Positions 24,314 to 36,321 are shown, numbered from the stretch's first letter. The stretch is 64,000 bases of DNA from Cheiracanthium punctorium (GCA_038373885.1 JAWZYV010016058.1:2418001-2482000), one strand, 5' to 3'. The notes: generated from the sequence alone by a model not told the origin. Numbers and translations: made by a program.

Positions 24314-24476
24314 CCCAGCTTGGCTCGGAATATTTGGCTAGAAATTGCTAAACCGTAGTATTACTGCAGTATTTTATCTCTTTCAAATAAAATAAGTTTA
24401 GATGAAGTGCAGCGAAAATATTTTTGATTTAAAAGATGTGCAAGGAAGTCATGTGTTGTCCACATCAGATTTTTTT

Positions 24477-25094
24477 CACACATTAAATGTTTTGCTTTTC
24501 ATAAAGCATTGATATAAGAGTGAATGCTCCCAGCAAAGCGAAATCTTTTGAATGTGAAAAGTTTCCGACTCCCCAAGATCATTCAGTTGTGTTGGCGTGA
24601 ATAAGCTTTATGGAAATGTTCGGAATTTGTTTATGAGTGCGTTTGTGGTAATTTTTACCATCAGGAAGATTCTTATATGTAGGGAATAGCTCCAATGATT
24701 AAATAATTGAGAATTTCAATCTTTTAATGGTTTCAGTTAGGCAATAATTGAAGCATTTGCTTGCAAATGAAATTTGGAATTCTGACGAAAGCGTGATCGT
24801 GATGAAAGCAAGTAAAATTTGGTATTGTGGTATTTTGTAACTCAAACAATAAGCATTGAAATTTTATAAAATTTTGAATAGATTTGCATAAATGCTGGTT
24901 ATTGGAATTCAAAATATAAGACTGATTAAAGTAAAATGTTTTATTAATCAATGTGACAATAATAGCACATTGTAAATATGTACATTGTTAAATTTATTAT
25001 AATTTTCCTTTCTGTATCTGTGTGCTTTCTAAATATTAGTAGTTATTAAAAATTAAGTCAATGTAAATATTAATAGTTATGTATTTAATGTATA
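24477..25094. other. Non-coding stretch, nothing recognised
   Basis: AT-rich DNA between two repeats; short frames only. Confidence 0.5.
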
Positions 25095-26212
25095 TGTTAC
25101 AGTAAACCCGAAATCAGTCAAAACCCGAATTAACTAGGGAAAGCGCGTTCTAACTGAGTGCGTTAGGGGAAACCCGAATTAACTAGGCAAAACGCGTTCT
25201 GACTGACAGCGCTAGGCAAAACCCGAATTAACTAGGGAAAACCTGTTTTATTCGAGTAGCAGTAGCACGTTTTCGAGGATCCCCTATAGCGGAGGCATAT
25301 TTTCCAGGGGGCCCCCTAAAGTGATGGCCAGACCCACTGACTTTTTTCGGGTCTCGCAAAGAGCCAACGTTAGCATATTTTCGAAGGGGAACCCATACAG
25401 TGGTGGCCGGACCCCATGTTTTCCCATGTGAATTCAGGAATGTTAATGCTTTATCCACTAAAAATTGGATCTTGCACCCCCTTCGAAAATATGCTATTGC
25501 TGGCCCTTTACGAGACCCAAAAAGACATCAGTGTGTCCAGCCACCGCTGATGGGGAACCCCCTCGAAAATATACTAACGCTGGCCCTCTGCGAGACCCAA
25601 AAAAACATAAGTGGGTCCGGCCACCGCTGTAGGGGGCCCCCTCGAAAATATGCTAACGCTGGCATTTTGCGAGACCCAAAAAAACATCAGTGGGTCCGGC
25701 ACCGCTGTAGGGCCCCCCTGGAAAATATGCTAATGCTGGTCCTTTGCGAGACCCAAAAAACATTACTGCATCCGGCCATCGCTTTAGGGGGCCCCCTCGA
25801 AAATATGTTAAAGCTGGCCCTTTACTTGACCCAAAAAAATATCAGTGGGTCCGGCCATCGCTCTAGGGGACTCTCTGGGAAATATGCTAACGCAGGCCCT
25901 TTGCAAAACTCGAAAAATATCAGTGGGTCTGGCCATTGCTGTAGGGGGCCCCCTGGAAAATATGCTAACGCTGGCCCTTTGCGAGACCCGAAAAAAATCA
26001 GTAAATCCGGCCATCGCTGTAGGGGCCCCTCGAAACCGTGCTACCGCTACTCGAATAAAACGGGTTTTCCCTAGTTAATTCGGGTTTTGCCTATCGCTGT
26101 CAGTCAGAATGCGTTTGGCTAGTTAATTCGGGTTTTGCCTAAAGCTCTCAGTTAGAATGCGTTTTCCCTAGTTAATTCGGGTTTTGACTGATATCGGGTT
26201 TTCACTGTAACA
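25095..26212. mobile_element. Inverted-repeat element with 78-bp tandem units, copy 1
   Basis: The ends are TGTTACAGTAAACCCGA and TCGGGTTTTCACTGTAACA, in TA-rich flanks. The first ~190 bp at each end are inverted copies carrying repeated AACCCGAATTAACTAGG. The interior is tandem units of about 78 bp (TCGAAAATATGCTAACGC, GAGACCC, GGGTCCGGCCA): two in one orientation, a unique ~60-bp centre (about 25430-25485), then seven to eight in the other. The CAGT ends and TA flanks suggest a Tc1/pogo-type MITE. A 224-codon open frame here only translates the tandem units. Confidence 0.88.
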
Positions 26213-27256
26213 TATATATTAATTAAATTCCATTGATATCTCCCTGTGCCCCAAGTCCTCGTAAATTAGTTTAAAAATTGACAGTTTAATAAAAATGTAT
26301 AAAAAATTGTAAAGTAATAACTATTTATGATAATTTTAGATTGATATATGAAGTATAAATTTAAAAAATCATAAAACTTTAAAAAATTTAATTAATAGAT
26401 TTTATTTAATGCTTTGTTTGAAGATTCAAGTACTTCTAAAGGATAAATTGTTTTTTTGTTTGGAAAATATTTGATATGGTTAATGCTTATGTTTTTTTTT
26501 TTTTTTTTTTTTTTCGTAAAGAAAAAAAAACAAAAACTTTGAAGATTCAAATATTTCTAAAGGCTATTTTTTTTAATGAAAATGTTTGATATGGTTTCTT
26601 TATTTTATTTTATTCAATATGAAACTGTGTCTTTTCTCTGCTCTACATACACTTGCTGATGTACGAAATCAAGCACTAGGCTATCGTTCAATTCCTTGGG
26701 TATGGCAAGGATATTTTAACCATTCCCCCGCTTTTCCAACTTTAACTATTACACCAGTTTCTTCACATGACACATTTATCAAAAGAAGTTGATCAAAATA
26801 TACAACTCGCTGCTAGTATTTTAATGAAATTTTGACTATCGAAAATTTACGTCAGCACTTTCCAAGCAATAATTAGCAAGCATTTTTCTTCAGAAACTTC
26901 TATATGCTGGCATTTTGCTTCTAGAAAATGCATATTATCTAGCTATACTTATTAATTTTTATATAAACAGAAATTAAATTATTTGTTCGATCAAACCTCA
27001 CATATGAAAAATTCGCGTGATCATGGTACCTTTATTCTTTCATAAAAAGCTTTAAAAATACCTTCTTTCTGTTTTCCCCCGTTTCTGAGCTCAGAAACAT
27101 TTATATGGCTTATGAAATTGTTCCCTTCAGCCACTTTATGCTTTGTACAATATTTATTTCCCCTATTCCAATTCAGAATTTCATTTTGTATCCATAAGCG
27201 TAAAGTTTTCAAAATTATTGGGGGGGGCCGGGCCCCTCAACCACATATATTCACGT
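26213..27256. other. Non-coding, with a short direct repeat
   Basis: GAAGATTCAAGTACTTCTAA (near 26419) recurs in altered form near 26540, and both are followed by TTTGATATGGTT. Long T and A runs lie at about 26493-26530. No gene is recognised. Confidence 0.5.
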
Positions 27257-27424
27257 CAGTGGCATAGCCAGGGAGTGGGGTTAGGGGTCATAACCCCCCC
27301 ATAAGGAATTTTTTCCCATACAAAATGTATATTCTTCACTCCCTCATCATACACTCGTATACATATATGTGAGTTGCAGAAGTCGTAACCCCCCCCCCAT
27401 GAAAAATTTCTGGCTACGCCACTG
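27257..27424. mobile_element. hAT MITE, CAGTGGCATAGCCAGG type
   Basis: The 168-bp element has ends CAGTGGCATAGCCAGG and CTGGCTACGCCACTG. The perfect 8-bp TSD is ATTCACGT (27249-27256, 27425-27432). The interior is C/G-run rich. Confidence 0.93.
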
Positions 27425-27446
27425 ATTCACGTACATATAACTTACT

Positions 27447-27627
27447 CATAGCTGCCAACTACTACGGAATATAATTAACCACTTTTTCTACATAATTTTT
27501 CGGCTTAAAATATAGCAAACTTTTTGTGCTGCGCGCGCAAGTTGGTTACTAGTTTGAAAAAATTGATTAAAAGATGTACTGCTTACAAAAAGTGGTTAAT
27601 TATATTCCGTAGTAGTTGGCAGCTATG
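27447..27627. mobile_element. MITE with 41-bp perfect terminal inverted repeats
   Basis: Bases 27447-27487 and 27587-27627 are exact reverse complements, starting CATAGCTGCCAACTACTACG. ACTTACT flanks it at 27440-27446 and 27628-27634. The lack of any mismatch between arms argues for a recent insertion. The superfamily is uncertain; a 7-8-bp TSD would fit hAT. Confidence 0.92.
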
Positions 27628-27636
27628 ACTTACTAT

Positions 27637-28516
27637 TGTCGCGGAATTACTCTGCTACTCCTGGGGTTCGCCGTTCTAAAGTCCAGTTGGTGTAAAAAGT
27701 CACTTGTCAGGATGGAACACAAACTTTATTGCTTCTAGAACTTCGTAGAACAATCAGCTGTACACAATTCACAAGCACAATCTAGCAGTAATGTGCTTTT
27801 AACAGTTCGCTTAGATCAGAAGCTCTCACAAATGCTGTATTTCTCACACAAAATAGAACACTTTCACTGGCAAGAATTCAGCGAAAATATACAAGAAATA
27901 ACACTAACAGTCTCTCAAGACTCAGCGATGAAGAATTTACACACAGCACTTAAATTCAAAGCTTCACAAACAGCGCGAAACACAGCTTCCTTCACAAAGC
28001 AAGCGTATTCACTCTCTCAAAGCTTGATCAACACTGAACTGTCGGGGCGACGCACGCTTCTATAAATAGCCGACGCAGGAGGTACACGAGGTTTCCAGAA
28101 AAGTCAATTTCTCGAGGGTTCTACATAAAACGTGAATAATGATTACGTCATAGAAGAGAAATGTTAGGTTATTATGCGTTTTTAATGCAGGAAAAACAAC
28201 TTCCAGGCCCCATTGGGAAAATCGCGCCAAATGACCAAAAAGTCGCCAAGCTTGGCGACTTGGCGAAATATCGCCAAATTTGGCGCCAAAAATAAGTCCT
28301 CAAAAGTGAAGAGATCTAAGCTCTAGGACTAATATTTCTCGAGATTTCTAGAAGCCCATAGAAAAACATATGGGAAAGCGAAACCTCCGTATCTCCGGTT
28401 CTAATTGGCCGATTTTGATGCAACAAAAAGCAAAATTTATCTATTTGAAGCGTAGAATACGAATTTTTAACCATTTTAAGCCCCAGAGCAGCGGGTTGCC
28501 CCGAAAATTCGTAACA
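27637..28516 (-). mobile_element. Solo LTR of an LTR retrotransposon
   Basis: On the minus strand it runs from TGTTACGAATTTTCGGGG to TAATTCCGCGACA (TG..CA ends), 880 bp, with the 4-bp TSD CTAT (27633-27636, 28517-28520). A promoter-like CTATTTATAGAAG (complement near 28060) and an AATAAAG poly(A) signal (complement near 27732) lie in the expected order. No internal gag/pol region adjoins, so it is a solo LTR. A related fragment is at 56338-56622. Gypsy-type is likely but not proven. Confidence 0.85.
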
Positions 28517-28520
28517 CTAT

Positions 28521-29457
28521 ATATAAGTGTAAATTATTGGAGGCGCTCGAGCTCTATGGGTCCATAGAATTCTACACCTCTGTAAGGTAAGTATCCATGC
28601 TAGTATCTTCCTACCATGTTATAAGTTAAAAATAGAAGCAAAGTAAAAACTCCAAAGGAGAAAAAAAAAAAAAAAAAACATTTTCGATGACATAGTGCAT
28701 TTTAGACACATCTGAATTTTTTTTCATTTCATACTTTGCATTGCATAATCTGATTTTAATTAACCAGAGCCTGGCGAGGGCAGCTTCTAGTAACATTGTG
28801 TGTTACGTGGCGTCACAATAAATACTAAATCACGATTGAAATTAAAAGAAGAAAATTTTTAATAGTACAAGTAAAGGTTTTTTTAAACTTTATTAAATGA
28901 GCTGAAATACTTTTTTTATGTTAGTATGAATTAGTTTTCTGTATTTAGTGGTAAATTATTGGGTGGGCTCAGCCCCAATTCACAATTTATTGGGGGGGGG
29001 GGCTCGAGCCCCACGGGCCCATATAACTCTACGCCTATGTTTGTATCTATCTATAAAAACAGGTTCACAATTCCATACGGTTTTGGGGTAAAAAAGTAAT
29101 GAAATAGGCTAACCTAACAACATTTGTGATGTAATCTGATTTTTAAGGCGCATTTCAGAAATAGTTTGTCTTCATCAATTTCTAAAAAAAAATAAAAAAA
29201 TAAAAATAGTGATTAGTTCTTTCGCTTTTCGATAATAGTTTAATCATCATTCTTATTCTTCTAAGTAAATATCAGAAGTTTCTACATTCATTTGCGTTTA
29301 AGTACATTCAGCAAATCTGAATATTGAGGGCAATCATAATGATTGTCTGTCTTGTGGTGAAATATGTTTGATTTTTAGATACATTATAGGTCAGGGGTTG
29401 CCGAATCTTTGCGCATACACCAAAACTGGCGCATTGGATGATTTCAAGTGGCACATT
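28521..29457. other. Non-coding with poly-G/poly-A tracts
   Basis: AAATTATTGGAGGCGCTCGAGC (near 28534) recurs as AATTTATTGGGGGGGGGG..CTCGAGCCCC (near 28984). At 29394 CAGGGGTTGCCGAATCTTTG looks like a hAT terminus without a visible partner. No gene. Confidence 0.45.
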
Positions 29458-29680
29458 CAGTGGCGGAACTTCAAATTTCTGGCCCCCTCGCAAAATATTT
29501 CAGTGGGCCCCTCATCCACAGACACTCATATACACATACGCGCACACATACAAAAAAGAGTTTATTTGACCATTTTTATTTTAAAAATTGAAACAAATAT
29601 AATATAATTATAACTAAAATTTAAAATTATTTCTTCTGGATTTAAGATTTGTAAAATATTTAATCAGATCATTCGTTTCC

Positions 29681-29682
29681 TT

Positions 29683-29715
<33 letters not shown>

Positions 29716-32292
29716 CCGTTTTTGGCTCAATACCTAATATGGAGAGGTTGTGCAGTCGTTCTTCGCTTGTTGAATTGCGTAAATAGTTTTTCAGAATCTT
29801 CAGTTTTGAAAAGGATCTTTCAGCTGTTGAGACTGTGATGGGAAGAGTCAAAAACAATAATAATGCCGTAATTACATCTGAAACATTTAAATATATTATT
29901 GAATATTTTATCAGAAGTAACTCGGCAAATTCTTTCATGGTAGATGCTTTACAAATTTCATCTTTCAGCACACCACTGGCAATTACTGTTTGTAATGGAA
30001 ATTCTGTTGTTAGATCTTCTTTATATTTTAACTCAAGAGATTCGGCACATTTTAAAATTTCCGCTTCCTTCATTATTGCTAACGAATGTCGGTACCAAAA
30101 AATTAAAAGGATTTAACACCTCATTCATACCTTGAAATCTGTTTTCTAATTGGTATATGACGGTATATAAAACTTAAAAAAAGACGTTGAAGCGGAAATC
30201 ATCTTCGTGGCCCAAACGGTGGTCACTTGATAGTTCGTCAAAATGATTTTTTTTTTTTTTTTCAAATTTCTGTCACTTCTTCAAAAAAGTTGGGCTGATT
30301 TACCATTTAGCTGCTATTTCAACAGCTTCGTCTTTTGCGGTATCGTATGTATTTCTGTATTCTTTGAGGTGTCTGCTTGCAGTTTGCAAAGATTCCGCTG
30401 CTCTCACAATATCTAAATCTTTCTTTTGCAATATTTAAATGGCAGATTTACTTCATTAAGAATCTTCGACAAAATTGCACATAAGAAAACTAATTCAAAA
30501 TTACTCATGCTTTTCTGAAGTCTAGATGCTTCTTCGCGTTCGTCTCTTTTCTGACCTTTCAAGGATATTTCAGAAAGCGCTTTCATAATGTCCAAAAACC
30601 GAAGTTTAATTGCTAAAAGGGAATTGTACCGTCCAGCCCAGCAAATTGGGTTTAATCTTTTAAGCGTAATTTGGGATTCTCCTGTAAATTTTGATTGCAA
30701 GTCCCATCTCTTTATACTATTTCGGAAAAATGTATAAATGCTCTCTAAAGTTGCAAATAATGTAGATATTTTATTGCAACAACTTTTAACAGCACCGTTT
30801 ATTACTAAATTGAGATTATGAGATGCGCGGTGGATGTATATAGCATTGGGTACATCTTGTTTTCCTCACTCATGACATTTGCTTCATGCATCGTATGCTT
30901 GTCCTCTGCATTTACTTAATTTTATGTCATACTTTTCAAGTAGGTTTAATGTTTCTTTATACAATCCATCTGCTGTGTGATAGTGTACTTCAGCAAAACC
31001 TGAAAATGATTCTTTAATCTCAATAGATGATGGTTCTTCTTTTTCATTTGCAACAATTTTTACATACCTAAATACTTGACTTAATTGGTCTTTTTTCGTT
31101 ATGTCCTGCATTGTATCCATGATAATGGAATAAAAAGTGCTTCGTTACTATTCTTCACTAAAGTTGCTTTTAAACGTGTTGCAAGACAATATATAATTTC
31201 ATTTTGGATATTATGACTTTAAATATTTTGTAGCTCCATGTGGCATTCACAAAAAACTTCTTTCATAACATTATCGTATTTCGATAATAAATCAACTTGG
31301 CAAAAAAATTCCACGATATTCATCGTCTTGGGATTCACGGTGACCACGAAATGATAAGCAATTCTTTGAATTACTGACGTTGTATTAAAAAGTCGCTCTA
31401 GCACTTGTACCCAAAAATTCGATACGAATCGAATTTGTTCTTCCAAATTCTTATCTATTGTTTCATTATTCTTCCATTTTTCATATATACAACATGACTG
31501 CACATGACTGTGACTTTTTTCGTGTACTTTAATCTTTTTCGAAAGACATTGCCGATATCTAACCCCTCGTGTTCTCCAGTTATCTTTCGGCTCTATTGAA
31601 AACAGCCAACAAGGTTCGCAATATACTGCATCCAATTTAGGAGAATGGCAAAGCCCTAGTCTTTCAACACAACCATATTTTGTGGAAGTTCTGTAAAACT
31701 CTTCTGAAAACTTGCAATTATTTTGCAGAGGATCTCGCTTAAAGGGTCCCCATGGTTGGCATGAATCGGAAAATATAATCGTTTTTTAAACATCGGCTAC
31801 GGCTGCTTTCTCAACTTTTCTGCTTTGGAAATCTGCAATGTCTGTTGAAAACAACCGGCCTGTGTTATTATCTTCATTTGTATCTTCATCTAAATGCACT
31901 GTATCTTTACGTGATTCTTCCGTATCATGATGTATTTCATCATAATTAGAATCGTCTTGCGTTTTCTCTCTATTACCGTCGTTTGTAGAACTGCTTTTTA
32001 TTTCTACGTCGAAAGTATTTCTATTTTCATGCGAATGGTCAATACAATGATGCATTTCGCTACATTTGTAATGAGCTTTAGTTCTTTCTTTGTTGTCATT
32101 GTTTTCTAACTTATCTAGATATCTGTATGTACTTGGATTCTGCGGAAATGCAATAACTGGTTTCAGAAAATTTGATAATTTTGGAATTTTGGCTAAGTAC
32201 TCTTGCTGCTTTTTCAATTTAAGTTTTTTTGATGCACCACTGGTTCTGCTTAGCTTTTCTCCATTTTTAACCTTTAAAGAATTTGAAATCAA
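29681..32292 (-). pseudogene. hAT-family transposase pseudogene (TTF zinc finger, hAT dimerisation)
   Basis: Transposase of the 5.5-kb element, read from 32292 downwards. In order: a basic N-terminus (KLKLKKQQEYLAKIPKLSNF); an acidic linker; a TTF-type zinc-finger region (CQPWGPFKRDPLQNNCKFSE, then YCEPCWLFS); the DUF4371-like segment (YSIIMDTMQDITKKDQLSQ); an RNase H-fold remnant with HRASHNLNLVINGA; and the C-terminal dimerisation region (ITVSTAERSFSKLKILKNYL). It is broken by an in-frame TAA at about 31786-31788, a stop near 31219, a frameshift near 31130, a frameshift near 30880 and stops near 30300. Length and order fit the ZMYM1-like hAT group. It cannot make a full protein. Confidence 0.9.
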
Positions 32293-32454
32293 TAAATTGT
32301 ATTGAATGTTTATAAAATGTAATTATGTTACATTTATATTAAACGATTTTTGTTATTAAATGTTTGTGTATCTCTATTTTTTATGATACTAATACTACTG
32401 GATATGGTAATTTGATGGCGTATTATTTTTTTAAATATTTATTAGGGTGGACCG

Positions 32455-32487
<33 letters not shown>

Positions 32488-32926
32488 GATACACTCTCTT
32501 CCGGGGTCTTAAAAGTTGTGTGTTGTAACAAATAATACGTGTGCAAAGTTTGAAGGGGCTATGATAACGTCTACGGGTAAGCACTACAGAGTAATTTCGT
32601 GGACTGGACGCTACCAAGAAAAGAACAGGAAATAGTAAAATGAAACTATTTGTGCTTGCGCGTGCGCCAACCGTAATCTTGTACATGTACACCTACAAAG
32701 TGCCATTCTCTTTTTTCTGCCCATCTCCTTCTTATCAGCAGTTCTCAGGCTAAACGGGTCTTCACTTCTAGAGACCATGGTCACTATGGTATTCGTTTCA
32801 GGGAACATTCAGTGGGAGTTGAAATATTTAAAATGATCCAAATCTCGGAAATGATTTTTTTCCCCCGTTCAAATTAGATTTGTATTTATTTATTCCATGA
32901 TAATCTGTACCCAGTATTTTCCCTTT

Positions 32927-34911
32927 TTACTTCCTTGTACGTAGTATAAGGAAGTAATGTGATCCCGAAAATTTTTGGGGGCCAAATTTCGATATAAAAA
33001 CCGATTTTGACTACCTCTAAATTTAATTCAAAAATTTTTTTCGATGCATCTCATCGTAGGCTAGCATGCATGATCATATTAACGCGTCTGCAACTCATTT
33101 TGACCAGTGGCGAGTCTACTGTGGCCAGTTTTTCCATGCCGTCTGTACGTACGTACGTACGTACGTATGTATGTAACTCGCATATCTCAAAAACTATTGG
33201 TCGTAGAATGTTGAGATTTGATATTTAGGATTGTTCTATGATCTAGTTGTGCACCTCCCCTTTTGGTGGCAATCGAATGGATAGTTTATGTACAGGACCG
33301 CCCAAAAGATTCGAAATACATTACGCTCTATGGGCCGAAATTCATTAAACTCGCCTAACTCAAAAGCTATTAGGCGTAGAATGTCGAAACTTCATATTTT
33401 GGATAGTTGTAACATCTAGTGTTGCACCTCCCCTTTTGGTTCCATTCGACTGGATAGTTTATCTACAGGACTGCCCAGAACATTCGAAATACATTACACT
33501 CAATGGGCCGAAATTCATTAAACTCGCATATCTCAAAAACTGTTAGGCGTTGAATGTCGAAACTTTATATTTAGGATTGTTGTAACATCTAGTTGTGCAC
33601 CTCCCCTTTCGGTTCCATTCGACTGAATAGTTTATCTACAGGACCGCCCAAAAGATTCGAAATACATTACGCTCTATGGGCCGAAATTCATCAAAGCGTT
33701 TTTTAGAGGTATTGGGATATTTCAAACGACTCAGAAGTGATATATGCTGTAAAGAGTTAGAAAATGAATTTCTCCATTAAAAAAAATGTCTTTATCATTT
33801 ATAGTTCTGCTACAGGAACACTCAAAAGATTTCCAATACATTACGGTCAATAGCAATTTTAGGGGCATTCATCCATTTCAAGCACAATACCGTCCTACCA
33901 CATAAGTTAGGTAATGGTCCGACCACGGTCACGTGCCTCCGTCAAGAACTATGCCAAAAGTCGCCAAGCTTGGCGACTTTTGGTGTATGTGTGTGCATAT
34001 TTAACTCTCAAATCTCAAAAACTATTATGAAATTTCATATATAAGAATGTTGTAACATCTAGTTGTGCATTTCGATTTTTGGTTCCAATCTACTGGAGAG
34101 TTTATTTACAGGACCACCGAAAAGAATTTCAGTACCTTAATGTCTATGGACATCTTCAATATAATACAACTGTAGACAGTCATTGTTTGGTACATGCCCA
34201 AAATCTCGCCGTCTGTCCTCGACCTTGGCGAGTTTTGGCGAAATGTCGCCAAATTTGGCGATAGTCAGTCATTTGGTCCATGCCCAAAGTATCGCCATTA
34301 GTCATCGTTCTTGGCGAGTTTTGGCGCAATATCGCCAAATTTGGCGATAATCTTTCATTGTTTGGTTCATGCTTAAAATCTCGCCAAATGTCGTCGACAT
34401 TGACGAGTTTCGCCGAAATATCGCCAAATTTGGCGCCAAAAATTATTTCCTATTTTGTATAACTCTAAAACTTTTAACCCGTGGATTTTTTAACTTTATA
34501 TTTAGAACTATTGTGATATCTAACTGTTTTCAATATCTTTTTTGACAGCAATCGACTGAGAATTTATTTACATGGTGAGCCAAATGACTTTGAGTACATT
34601 GAGGTGTATGGATGCATTCAATTCATTGAAAGTCTGTGGTCAATGACTACTTTGGCTATCCCCAAAATCTCGCAGACTATCTCAAGTTTGTCGGCGTTTG
34701 GTGAAATATCGCCAAATAAAGTGTCAGAAGGAAATCTTTCAAATTGAACTCAGCTTGGCGATATCGAAATATTTGGCTAGAAATCGCTAAACCTTACTAT
34801 TATTGATATTTTATCTCTTTCAAACAAATAAATTTAGAGGAAGTGCGTCAAAAATATTTTTGATCTAATGGACGTGCAAGGAAGTCATGTGTTGGACACA
34901 TCAGATTTTTT
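32927..34911. mobile_element. Unclassified 2-kb repeat (family X), copy 2
   Basis: Starts TTACTTCCTTGTACGTAG, followed by its near-complement, and ends with GTGCAAGGAAGTCATGTG. It parallels copy 1 (22437-24476) in the same orientation and lacks the SINE. It holds ~175-bp tandem units (33174-33692) and a second array of ~87-bp units each carrying the palindrome TCGCCAAATTTGGCGA (at 34246, 34332 and 34421). No coding frame. Confidence 0.82.
34200..34445. repeat. ~87-bp tandem units with TCGCCAAATTTGGCG palindrome
   Basis: Three units spaced 86-89 bp, each with ATCGCC, CTTGGCGAGTTTTGGCG and the palindrome. The same palindrome occurs in the LTR at 28267 and its relative near 56432. Confidence 0.8.
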
Positions 34912-35012
34912 ATCTAGCGTAAGTGCTAACAAAATTTTTGGGCCTCTTATAATTCTGGGCCCCCCCCGCGTTGCGGGGTTCAGCACCCTGTAGTTCCGCC
35001 ATTGGGCACATT

Positions 35013-35888
35013 GCATTCTTGGGCCTTCTTTTTTCTTTGAGACGGCTTGAAAACTTTTGAAATAATTACGTGCCCGGAAACATTTTCTTATAATTTATGA
35101 TGCAACGTCAAAAGGAAACTTTTGTACATTTTTAAATGCGTTTGCAATCAAAAATTAGACCATACCTGATCACCTTTCATATATCCAAAATATTAATTCT
35201 AGAATCTTCTTCCACAGAACTATTTCAGTCTCATGCTCACCTTATTGCTCTTCTTCCTTCCCTACGCTAAAAAGCACGCGTATTCATTCATATTTTCCAG
35301 TCTAACCGTGGATTAAGGAAGTAAAAATGATCTTTGAGTTGTATGACGCATCTGAAATCGTCTCTTTAAAAATAATGGCGCATGATCTGAAAAAGGTTAG
35401 CTACCCTTGCCTTGGTATTAGTAAAAGAGATTCTCGCAAGGAAATTCGCTGCAAGCTGTCCTTATCAGGACAACAGACATATTTAATGGGTATCAAATGC
35501 AATAAAAGTGAATATAACAAATATCTTCTTGCAGTTCTCATTGAAACTTAAAATATGCCAGGGACCAGAGGGAGGCTATGGGGGCTGAGCCCTACCTAGC
35601 AGGCTTTCAGTCCCCCTAAGATTTTCAAAAAATTTGTAAATTTATAGATAAATACTATTGTTTTGAAATGAATGATTTTTAACAATCGTTAAATTTTACA
35701 TCATTAACCATTGTTTTGGGGGAATTTCTTATCACAATTGCTAGACTTCTATATATATACAGTTAATTATTTTGCTGCTCTTGGTTCCGCGTAGCATCGG
35801 ATCTTGGATTTTTCCGAGAACACAAAACTGCTACACAAAGCTTTCGAGGGGCAGTAAAAACCTAAAAATTTCACCTCGCCCCTCGTTT
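35013..35888. other. Non-coding, nothing firm
   Basis: A 74-codon + frame at 35327-35551 has no recognisable domain. CAGGGACCAGAGGGAGGC near 35567 looks like a hAT end, but its proposed partner (near 36125) shows no TSD. Confidence 0.4.
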
Positions 35889-36043
35889 CATGGGCGCCGG
35901 CAGCATAGGGCAATGCCCCTCTCCTGGATTTTTGTACGCAGTGTTTTCCCTTGCTTTTTTGCTCTTTCCAACATGGCAACCATACTTTGAAGTAGTCTCT
36001 GCCCCCCCCCCCCCCCCTGGGAAATATTCTACCGGCGCCCATG
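35889..36043. mobile_element. hAT MITE, CATGGGCGCCGG type, copy 1
   Basis: The ends are CATGGGCGCCGGCAGCATA and ATTCTACCGGCGCCCATG. The TSD is CCTCGTTT/CCTCGATT (35881-35888, 36044-36051; 7 of 8). A long C-run is internal. The interior matches 43046-43227 in inverted orientation. Confidence 0.88.
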
Positions 36044-36321
36044 CCTCGATTAGTAATACTTATATTCGGTCAGCCCCCTTAACTAGATTCAAAGCCCTAC
36101 CTAACATTTCATCCTGGTTACGGCCCTGAAAAGGATGTTATCGCAAATAATCGTAAAAACATCGCAAATAAAGTAAAATAATCGATTTCCTTTATTTAAT
36201 TTTAATGTTTACAATAGCTTTGTCTTTTGATTCAAAAGCAGTTCTAATTATTAAAACTAAACAGGCAAGCATTGTAGTTTAAAAAACATATTACGAACCT
36301 GCATCCAAGTTTTTGTGTATA

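Larger units (their letters stand above)
22437..24476. mobile_element. Unclassified 2-kb repeat (family X), copy 1
   Basis: Same order of blocks as 32927-34911. It opens with TTACTTCCTTGTACG followed by its near-complement (a terminal hairpin). Next comes a tandem array of units of about 175 bp (22681-23203) containing ATCTCAAAAACTATTGG and GGGCCGAAATTCATTAAACT, then variable sequence, and the end GTGCAAGGAAGTCATGTG near 24450. The two ends share CTTCCTTG(T/C)ACG as inverted repeats. No protein-coding frame, so the class is unknown. A SINE interrupts it at 24019-24313. Confidence 0.8.
29458..35004 (-). mobile_element. 5.5-kb hAT transposon with perfect TSD
   Basis: The termini are CAGTGGCGGAACT at 29458 and AGTTCCGCCATTG ending 35004 (12 of 13 inverted). 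The perfect 8-bp TSD is GGCACATT (29450-29457, 35005-35012). It contains a decayed hAT transposase on the minus strand (29681-32292). Family X copy 2 (32927-34911) has been inserted between the transposase start and the right terminus. Confidence 0.9.

Noticed and set aside
25400..26074. 224-codon open frame, the longest in the window
   Set aside because: It is a direct translation of the 78-bp tandem units; the peptide repeats itself and the other copy gives similar frames in other phases.
35566..36128. A hAT element running from CAGGGACCAGAGGG to GGTTACGGCCCTG
   Set aside because: The ends are poor inverted matches and the flanks show no 8-bp duplication.
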